Shown: piece after piece, positions 1 through 4,450 of the stretch
How positions within the stretch are numbered: position 1 is the stretch's first letter
Layout: every line of letters begins with the position of its first letter
Assembly (NCBI GenBank): GCA_964535195.1
Contig: CAZHSI010000028.1
Span: 1 to 9,097 of the forward strand
DNA length: 9,097 bases
From: UBA9339 sp964535195
Lineage (GTDB): Bacteria > Pseudomonadota > Gammaproteobacteria > UBA9339
Direction: 5' to 3'
Program-made: the position numbers and the translations under genes
Notes under the pieces: generated by a model
Database searches by the model: none
What the model was told of the DNA's origin: nothing
The model's input: only the letters and a program-made list of their open reading frames with translations

Positions 1-74
1 TGATATTACCAATATTATGCTCTCCGTATCTTAATGCTGGAGCGGGAGAATCTGACTAAAAACCAAGCCAGGTA

Positions 75-151
75 TGGTGCGCCCGGAGAGATTCGAACTC
101 CCGACCCCCTAGTTCGTAGCCAGGTACTCTATCCAACTGAGCTACGGGCGC
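75..151 (-). tRNA. tRNA-Arg(ACG)
   Basis: The reverse complement folds into a complete 77-nt cloverleaf. The acceptor stem GCGCCCG/CGGGCGC is followed by an encoded ACCA end. The D arm reads GCTC-AGTTGGATA-GAGT, and the T arm is GGGAG-TTCGAAT-CTCTC. The anticodon stem CCTGG/CTAGG has one G-U pair and closes the loop CTACGAA, giving anticodon ACG. In bacteria this is the arginine tRNA whose first anticodon base TadA deaminates to inosine so that CGN codons can be read. It lies downstream of a membrane-protein gene and of tRNA-Ser(GCU) on the same strand, which recalls the E. coli serV-argV cluster. Confidence 0.97.
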
Positions 152-203
152 ATCTCAAGAATTGTCCCATAAACACTACTAATTATCCAGATATAGTTTC
201 TCT

Positions 204-223
204 GGATCCCCGCTTTCGCGGGG
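204..223. repeat. GC-rich palindrome of dispersed-repeat type
   Basis: A perfect 6-bp stem CCCCGC (208-213) / GCGGGG (218-223) closes the loop TTTC and is preceded by TGGAT. In this AT-rich surrounding it stands out. TGGATCCCCGC followed by GCGGGG resembles a short intergenic repeat common in Rickettsiales and Legionellales genomes, a comparison made from memory. The sequence CTGGATC recurs in the 1547-1590 repeat. It lies between the membrane-protein gene and tRNA-Arg, both on the minus strand. No T-run follows on either strand, so it does not look like an intrinsic terminator. Confidence 0.55.
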
Positions 224-286
224 AGCCGCGCCTTGCAGACTTGGCTACAGACGCAGCTTAAAAACTATTCAGTCAAACCTTTTTAC

Positions 287-304
287 CTGATATCGCCATA
301 TCAG
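287..304. repeat. 7-bp perfect inverted repeat after the membrane-protein gene
   Basis: CTGATAT (287-293) and ATATCAG (298-304) pair perfectly around the loop CGCC, ten bases beyond the stop codon of the minus-strand membrane-protein gene. A stem-loop here could stabilise the 3' end of that mRNA. On the minus strand it is followed by GTAAAAAGG and not by a T-run, so a Rho-independent terminator is not supported. Confidence 0.45.
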
Positions 305-313
305 ACACATATA

Positions 314-751
314 TTATTCTAAAGTTCCATTTTTCTTCAATTGCCAAGCGTAAAAGCAGACTGCAATTAATATCGCCCAAGCAGCAACCATACCAATTAA
401 ACTATTTAAAGATATAGACTTAACTACCATTATACCCTTACTAGTAAGTTGCCAAATAAAAGCTGATAGATTAACAACCAAAGAAGTTATAAAACAATAT
501 AACGCTTGTTTACGTAAAAAAAACAATAACACGGCCCCAGTTAAGTTTGTTAATCCAACAAATGTCGATAAACCAATATCCACAACAGTTAAACTCTTAA
601 GATTAACACCAGATATTTCAGACAAAGAAACCTTGCCCGTATAAATTAAATAAAAAGAAAACAAGGTGCTAATGACCGTGACTAAAAAGAACATAAAAAT
701 AACCCATACTAATATCGGTCGCTTTTTCTCTTTTGTAAGCCCAAATACCAT
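314..751 (-). CDS. hypothetical four-helix inner-membrane protein
   Basis: I do not recognise this 145-residue protein. It starts with a short basic segment (KEKKR, residues 7-11), followed by four hydrophobic stretches at about 12-37, 55-79, 83-102 and 115-137. It ends with a short charged tail, so it is very probably an integral inner-membrane protein. No catalytic or binding motif is visible. The ATG start is preceded by AAAGAGAA at a suitable distance, a weak Shine-Dalgarno match. The gene sits between tRNA-Ser(GCU) upstream and tRNA-Arg(ACG) downstream on the same strand, 35 bases from the tRNA-Ser, and no separate promoter is obvious. It may be co-transcribed with the tRNAs, and may have been inserted into an ancestral tRNA pair. 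Confidence 0.75.
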   Translation of the reverse strand: MVFGLTKEKKRPILVWVIFMFFLVTVISTLFSFYLIYTGKVSLSEISGVNLKSLTVVDIGLSTFVGLTNLTGAVLLFFLRKQALYCFITSLVVNLSAFIWQLTSKGIMVVKSISLNSLIGMVAAWAILIAVCFYAWQLKKNGTLE

Positions 752-786
752 ATAGTTTCTCTTTATAACTAAATGTTTCTAAAATG

Positions 787-877
787 TGGCGGAGAGAGTG
801 GGATTTGAACCCACGATGGGCTTTTGACCCATACTCCCTTAGCAGGGGAGCGCCTTCGGCCACTCGGCCATCTCTCC
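787..877 (-). tRNA. tRNA-Ser(GCT)
   Basis: The reverse complement is a 91-nt tRNA with the long variable arm typical of serine tRNAs. The acceptor stem is GGAGAGA/TCTCTCC with discriminator G and an encoded CCA. The anticodon stem CTCCC/GGGAG closes the loop CTGCTAA, giving anticodon GCU, which reads AGC and AGU codons. The variable arm contains the stem ATGGG/CCCAT, and the T arm is GTGGG-TTCAAAT-CCCAC. It is divergent from holC. Confidence 0.97.
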
Positions 878-896
878 ATTCAACTTCCAATGCAAG

Positions 897-905
897 ATAA
901 TACCA
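897..905 (-). promoter_or_regulatory. extended -10 element for tRNA-Ser
   Basis: Read on the minus strand, these bases are TGGTATTAT. That is a TGn extension plus a -10 hexamer matching TATAAT at five of six positions. Transcription would begin near 890, about 13 bases before the mature tRNA. No convincing -35 hexamer is seen, which is tolerable for an extended -10 promoter. It could also serve the downstream membrane-protein gene. Confidence 0.5.
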
Positions 906-915
906 GATTTTTTGG

Positions 916-945
916 TTGCGACTAGATTTTTTTTAATGATACAAT
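916..945 (+). promoter_or_regulatory. holC promoter
   Basis: The -35 element is TTGCGA (916-921) and the -10 is TACAAT (940-945), with an 18-base spacer. TGA just before the -10 makes it an extended -10. The expected start point near 952 leaves only about six bases before the holC ATG, so the mRNA would be leaderless or nearly so. This agrees with the lack of a Shine-Dalgarno sequence there. Confidence 0.55.
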
Positions 946-957
946 CAGTTATAAACT

Positions 958-1389
958 ATGATATCCAAAATAGCATTTTATATCCTAAATAATGAAACAT
1001 CCCTTAAGGGACGTGCCTTATATACCTGTCGCATTGTCGAAAAAGCATATACCAATAACCACAAAATATATATACATACCGCCAATCTCGACGAAACTCA
1101 AAACTTCGACACCCAACTTTGGACTTTTAGTGATATTAGTTTTGTGCCGCACGAAATCTACAACCAAGAAACCAAGCAAAATACTCCAATATTAATTGGT
1201 CACCAAACCATACCGAATGGTTTTAACGACATATTAGTCAATCTTACTACCGAAATAATTACATCATATCAACAAGTTAACCATCTTATTGAAGTAATAC
1301 CAAATGATCCAAAACTGAAAGCCCTCGGGCGCAAACGTTTCCAAACTTATCAAAAAAATGGTCACCCTATAGAAGTTTTTAATGTATAA
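958..1389 (+). CDS. holC: DNA polymerase III chi subunit (HolC)
   Basis: HolC pairs with psi (HolD) in the clamp-loader complex. It links the replicase to single-stranded-DNA-binding protein during lagging-strand synthesis. The 143-residue length is close to the E. coli protein (about 147). Family features in order are an N-terminal FYIL strand (residues 7-10), LWTF (54-57) followed by FVPH (62-65), PILI (77-80), DILVNL (91-96) and a C-terminal EVIPNDPKLKALGRKRFQTY stretch (112-131). The match is strongest around LWTF..FVPH. No ribosome binding site precedes the ATG, but an extended -10 promoter lies so close that the message may be leaderless. In most gammaproteobacteria holC sits between pepA and valS. 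Here valS is about 3 kb away and pepA is not in the window. Confidence 0.93.
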   Translation: MISKIAFYILNNETSLKGRALYTCRIVEKAYTNNHKIYIHTANLDETQNFDTQLWTFSDISFVPHEIYNQETKQNTPILIGHQTIPNGFNDILVNLTTEIITSYQQVNHLIEVIPNDPKLKALGRKRFQTYQKNGHPIEVFNV

Positions 1390-1546
1390 AAGCTCCCGAT
1401 ATGTTCGGCAAATTCTGGGGGGTTGCCAACCATTAATCAAATAACCTTATTAGTGGTACCCCATCGCTGTTTTAAGGGCAGTTTACTTCTTGCCGATATA
1501 GTAACAACCTGACCATAATCGCATTTAACCTAAAAAAATAGTTGCC

Positions 1547-1590
1547 GCTGGATCGCCCACGCTAAGCGCGTAGCGCTTCGCTCGCAATGA
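1547..1590. repeat. dispersed intergenic repeat with internal palindrome
   Basis: On the minus strand the element begins TCATTGCGAGCGAAGCG and ends GCGATCCAGC. This arrangement is very common between genes in Rickettsiales, Legionellales and other intracellular bacteria (recalled, not searched). Inside it AAGCGC (1564-1569) and GCGCTT (1573-1578) form a perfect stem around GTA. Its GC content is well above its surroundings. Its translated minus frame gives the typical artefact 'SLRAKR'. Confidence 0.65.
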
Positions 1591-1721
1591 CATAGACCTA
1601 TGTTTTAGGGAGCTGCTATAAACCGACACAAAACCACTTGTTTTTATACCCCATAAAATTTTAGTAGAAAAAATTATGCACTTATCTATGATAGCCAAAC
1701 CACCTAATCTCAGATCTAGTC

Positions 1722-1750
1722 TTGACAAGCAATATCCAAATAGACAGAAT
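1722..1750 (+). promoter_or_regulatory. possible promoter upstream of tRNA-Met
   Basis: TTGACA (1722-1727) matches the -35 consensus perfectly and is followed after 17 bases by CAGAAT (1745-1750), four of six matches to the -10. Transcription would start near 1757 and give tRNA-Met a leader of about 90 nt. A better -10 match (TATAAT, 1843-1848) lies directly against the tRNA and would start transcription inside the mature sequence. This site is therefore the better candidate, though weak. Confidence 0.35.
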
Positions 1751-1848
1751 GACGATCTATTGTTTTGCTATGCAGTCCCCGCAGCAGCGAGGCTCCAGAC
1801 AAAGCTAAAGTGAGAGAATAGGTAGTAAATAGTTGTACAAGTTATAAT

Positions 1849-1925
1849 GGCTATGTAGCTCAGTTGGTTAGAGCGCGGCACTCATAATGCTGAGGTCAGT
1901 GGTTCGAACCCACTCATAGCCACCA
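1849..1925 (+). tRNA. tRNA-Met(CAT), elongator type
   Basis: A 77-nt cloverleaf with acceptor stem GGCTATG/CATAGCC and an encoded ACCA end. The D arm is GCTC-AGTTGGTTA-GAGC and the T arm AGTGG-TTCGAAC-CCACT. The anticodon stem CGGCA/TGCTG closes the loop CTCATAA, giving anticodon CAU. It resembles E. coli elongator tRNA-Met through most of the 5' half. It also has a fully paired first acceptor base pair (G-C), unlike initiator tRNA. A tRNA-Ile2 with lysidine-modified CAU is less likely because the acceptor and D-arm regions fit Met better. It ends five bases before the stop codon of the convergent cyclase gene. Confidence 0.93.
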
Positions 1926-1930
1926 AAAAT

Positions 1931-4132
1931 CTATTTCTCAGTTAAATGCTGCCCACGATCCCAGTCTGGCGCAGGCGGACAAGCCTTATATTGAGCAACT
2001 CTTTTTGCATAAACATCATAGACGCCAACCTGGGGGTATTTCTCAACTAACTTAGTAAAAGACTCTAAGGCTTGACACCAATTATCAGTATTATATAACT
2101 CTAAAGCTCTCTCATACTCAGTTAGCTCCTCCTCTACAGTGCTACTTTTTTCGCTTAGTAAACATAAAGGCTCGTAAATTTTAGTTGGTTTTGCCTTACC
2201 CTTAACATAAATACAATCAACAAAACGAAACACCACCCCCTGACATAGCTCTTTCGTTGCTTCTGAAACCAGAATACTAGTTCCATACATCTTATTGACC
2301 CCTTCTAATCGGGAAGCCAAGTTTACTGAATCACCTAAAACAGTGTAGGCTTTACGATATTCAGAGCCCATATCCCCAACATGCATCATGCCCGTATTGA
2401 TGCCAATACGAATAGCAACACCATCTAGCTTTTGCTCGGCAAAAATTGGAGCAAGCTCCCGAACCTTTTCCTGCATCTTTAATGCTGCCCTAACACCATG
2501 AGCTGCATGTTCTTTATCCTCAACAGGATCATTCCAAAATGCCATGATCATATCACCCACATATTTATCTATGGTTCCTTTATATTCAAAAATGATTGAG
2601 GTCATCGGCGTAAATAAAGTATTAAGAAACTTTTTTACTTCTCTTGCATCAAATTTCTCAGAAATAGAAGTAAAACCACGAACATCGGCAAATAAAACGG
2701 TCATTAACTTAGTATTACCAGTTAAAGTATGTTTACCATGCGACTCTAACATCCTATCAATATGCGCAGAAGAAACATATTGTCCATAAACATCGTGCAA
2801 ACGCTGACGCTGTCTTGTTTCAAACAAATAGCCAAACACACTATTAACTAACCCCAAAAACAGCATCTGCATATAAGGAAGCATTAAATGCGGCAAGATT
2901 AAACACCACTTAACTAATAATATAGCGTTAAAAGCAAACAATAAAACCATCATTAAAATAGTTAATAAAATCATGGTCAAGGCTGAGAAATATACCGCAA
3001 AAAACGTAACGGCAAGTCCTATGACCATAATTAATACTCGCTCCACTCCCACTAACCAAAGTGGCGAAGCAATAACGTCTTTTTCTAAAATAGAGGCGAC
3101 AATAGTTGCATGTACTTCAGTACCAGGATAACCAACAGCTTGTAATGGCGTAGCATGTAAATCACCAATACCGACTGCCGAAGAACCAATAAACACTATT
3201 TTCCCAGCAAAAGTTTGCGGCGGCAGCTTATTATGGATAACATCGGTAGCTGAAACATAAGGAAAAGAAAAAGCTGGTCCCCGGTAGGTAACTAACACAT
3301 TACCCGCTGCATCGGTTGGAATATAAGTATCGCTCACGGTAACACCTAAAAAGAGCTTGTTACCATTCAGATCATGTAAATCTAAAGAAACTTTATCGGT
3401 CAACCAATAGGCTTTAACTGTCTCTAATGCTAAAGATGGATACAATTCCCCATTATATTCAATTAAAAGTGGTGAACGCCTAATTACCCCATCATTATCA
3501 GGCGCAGTAGTGGTAAAACCAGAATAACGCACTGCATCAGCCAAAACAGGAATATCTCCAATATATCTATCTTGGCGTGAAATTACCAAACCTTCTGGCT
3601 TGGCAATATTGGTCAGGGGCTTCCCAAGTTTTCCGGTAGTATGATAAAGACTCCCATTAAAAAACACCCCCAAAACCACGTCACTTTTTGTTAAAGTATT
3701 AGCAAAAATTTTATCGTTATCAAAAAATGGTAATTGCTGTGTTAAGTAACTGACAACCTCATTAGGAGCGTCTTTCTGCTGCTCAATATGACTCAATAAA
3801 GTATTAACAATATTAGGCTCTACTTCTGGGAATAAAATATCAAATACTATTACTGCCGCACCACCATTTTGCAAACTCGTAACTAAAGTAGCAAGCTTAC
3901 TTCTTTGCCATGGCCAACGCCCCTCTGCCTGTAAACTTTTCTCATCAATATCAACTAAGAGAATGTCGGTAGGTTTTCCCTTTTTATGAAAAAGTTTTAA
4001 GTTAGTATCGTAAAAAACATAATTAAATTTATTTAAAATCTCAAGTTTCTTGGCAATAACATCCCAGGTAAAAGTTAAAATGAGCAACGTAGCTAATATA
4101 CCAACAAAAAACACCGTAATTTTTCTGTACAT
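1931..4132 (-). CDS. CHASE2-domain class III adenylate cyclase
   Basis: A membrane-bound sensor predicted to make cAMP from ATP. Residues 7-23 form an N-terminal membrane anchor. The extracytoplasmic CHASE2 domain spans about 35-350, with its hallmark GKIVFIGSSAVGIGDLHATP at 310-329 and PGTEVHA at 336-342. Hydrophobic helices follow at about 358-381, 384-408 and 410-437. The cytoplasmic cyclase domain covers about 470-655. Its metal-binding aspartates are D483 (FADVRGFT) and D527 (YVGD). K523 and T597 sit at the base-selecting positions and favour ATP over GTP. N604 and R608 (VNLASR) are the transition-state residues, so all catalytic positions appear intact. Residues about 668-700 look like one TPR-type helix pair. 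The ATG follows AGGGAAG at good spacing. A monocistronic gene is likely, as the neighbours are convergent (tRNA-Met) and divergent (valS). The stimulus is unknown. Nucleotide specificity is inferred from residues only. Confidence 0.93.
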   Translation of the reverse strand: MYRKITVFFVGILATLLILTFTWDVIAKKLEILNKFNYVFYDTNLKLFHKKGKPTDILLVDIDEKSLQAEGRWPWQRSKLATLVTSLQNGGAAVIVFDILFPEVEPNIVNTLLSHIEQQKDAPNEVVSYLTQQLPFFDNDKIFANTLTKSDVVLGVFFNGSLYHTTGKLGKPLTNIAKPEGLVISRQDRYIGDIPVLADAVRYSGFTTTAPDNDGVIRRSPLLIEYNGELYPSLALETVKAYWLTDKVSLDLHDLNGNKLFLGVTVSDTYIPTDAAGNVLVTYRGPAFSFPYVSATDVIHNKLPPQTFAGKIVFIGSSAVGIGDLHATPLQAVGYPGTEVHATIVASILEKDVIASPLWLVGVERVLIMVIGLAVTFFAVYFSALTMILLTILMMVLLFAFNAILLVKWCLILPHLMLPYMQMLFLGLVNSVFGYLFETRQRQRLHDVYGQYVSSAHIDRMLESHGKHTLTGNTKLMTVLFADVRGFTSISEKFDAREVKKFLNTLFTPMTSIIFEYKGTIDKYVGDMIMAFWNDPVEDKEHAAHGVRAALKMQEKVRELAPIFAEQKLDGVAIRIGINTGMMHVGDMGSEYRKAYTVLGDSVNLASRLEGVNKMYGTSILVSEATKELCQGVVFRFVDCIYVKGKAKPTKIYEPLCLLSEKSSTVEEELTEYERALELYNTDNWCQALESFTKLVEKYPQVGVYDVYAKRVAQYKACPPAPDWDRGQHLTEK

Positions 4133-4165
4133 AAAAACTTCCCTAGTCCTTGAGTAATTAGTAGT

Positions 4166-4174
4166 ATTTTATCA
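4166..4174 (-). promoter_or_regulatory. extended -10 element of the cyclase gene
   Basis: Read on the minus strand these bases are TGATAAAAT: a TGn extension plus TAAAAT, five of six matches to the -10 consensus. The start point would be near 4159, about 27 bases before the cyclase ATG. No good -35 hexamer is seen at normal spacing. Confidence 0.45.
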
Positions 4175-4287
4175 TATTGCCTTAAGTCAGTTCATATAAA
4201 TTTTATGCAAACTATAACGCAAGTCTCGGACAAGCATTGTTAAGAAACAATAATATATAATGAACAGATCCTAGCTTGGATTCATAA

Positions 4288-4345
4288 TCATTACCCGGTT
4301 TGATCGGGTAATCTGAAAAGATCGCTCGGTTAAACCGGGCGATGA
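4288..4345. repeat. two related 27-bp palindromes, head to head
   Basis: The first unit (4288-4314) contains ATTACCCG (4290-4297) pairing with CGGGTAAT (4305-4312). The second (4319-4345) contains the near-perfect palindrome ATCGCTCGGTT (4321-4331) / AACCGGGCGAT (4333-4343), with one G-T mismatch. The reverse complement of the second unit aligns with the first along all 27 bases with few differences (both begin TCAT, then nn, then CCCGGTTT). Four bases (GAAA) separate them. They are two inverted copies of one element, each itself palindromic, of the small palindromic repeat type seen in Rickettsiales-like genomes (from memory). They sit between divergent genes without interrupting either. Confidence 0.65.
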
Positions 4346-4389
4346 CTAGAGCTTATCAAACTCTGTTAGTTTATACGAGTCTAACGTCT

Positions 4390-4421
4390 ATAGGGTATGA
4401 TTTTGCTTCACCCTATTTTTT
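4390..4421 (+). terminator. hairpin plus T-run in the valS leader (possible attenuator)
   Basis: ATAGGGT (4390-4396) pairs perfectly with ACCCTAT (4410-4416) around a 13-base loop. The T-run 4416-4421 follows immediately, the shape of a weak Rho-independent terminator on the plus strand. No plus-strand gene lies upstream for about 2.4 kb apart from tRNA-Met. It could end a short leader RNA from a promoter further upstream, or it could be chance, since it overlaps the proposed valS -35 element. Confidence 0.35.
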
Positions 4422-4431
4422 CTGATAATCT
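4403..4431 (+). promoter_or_regulatory. valS promoter
   Basis: TTGCTT (4403-4408) and TAATCT (4426-4431) are separated by 17 bases, and TGA before the hexamer makes it an extended -10. Transcription would start near 4438, right at the Shine-Dalgarno AAGGAG (4440-4445), so the leader would be about 13 bases. Confidence 0.5.
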
Positions 4432-4450
4432 CTATTTATAAGGAGTAATC

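Larger units (their letters stand above)
1390..1848. other. 459-base intergenic region between holC and tRNA-Met
   Basis: No credible gene is seen on either strand. Past the holC stop there is a weak hairpin, GGCAA (1407-1411) with TTGCC (1423-1427), without a T-run. A dispersed repeat occupies about 1547-1590. Directly after it ACATAG/CTATGT (1590-1603) forms a 6-bp stem followed by a short T-run, the nearest thing to a terminator downstream of holC. The open frame on the minus strand through this repeat is a repeat-derived artefact. Confidence 0.7.
4133..4450. other. 318-base divergent intergenic region between cyclase and valS
   Basis: No gene is seen. From left to right it holds an extended -10 for the cyclase (4166-4174), a paired palindromic repeat (4288-4345), a short hairpin GTTAG (4365-4369) / CTAAC (4381-4385), a hairpin with a T-run (4390-4421), a valS promoter (4403-4431) and a strong Shine-Dalgarno AAGGAG (4440-4445). 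Confidence 0.7.

Noticed and set aside
34..261. 75-codon plus-strand ORF
   Set aside because: It reads through the antisense of tRNA-Arg. The peptide APGEIRTPDPLVRSQVLYPTELRA type is a well-known false prediction over tRNA genes.
287..304. Intrinsic terminator for the membrane-protein gene
   Set aside because: The stem is perfect but an A-rich stretch, not a T-run, follows it on the minus strand.
669..890. 73-codon minus-strand ORF
   Set aside because: It covers tRNA-Ser and the start of the membrane-protein gene in another frame. Its N-terminal part is simply translated tRNA.
992..1195. 67-codon plus-strand ORF within holC
   Set aside because: It is a shifted frame inside a gene with clear HolC similarity.
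1525..1728. 67-codon minus-strand ORF
   Set aside because: It runs through the dispersed repeat at 1547-1590 and has no ribosome binding site. The SLRAKR stretch is a typical translation of such repeats.
1843..1848. Perfect TATAAT as the tRNA-Met promoter
   Set aside because: It touches the first base of the mature tRNA, so transcription would start inside it. It may be chance in AT-rich DNA.
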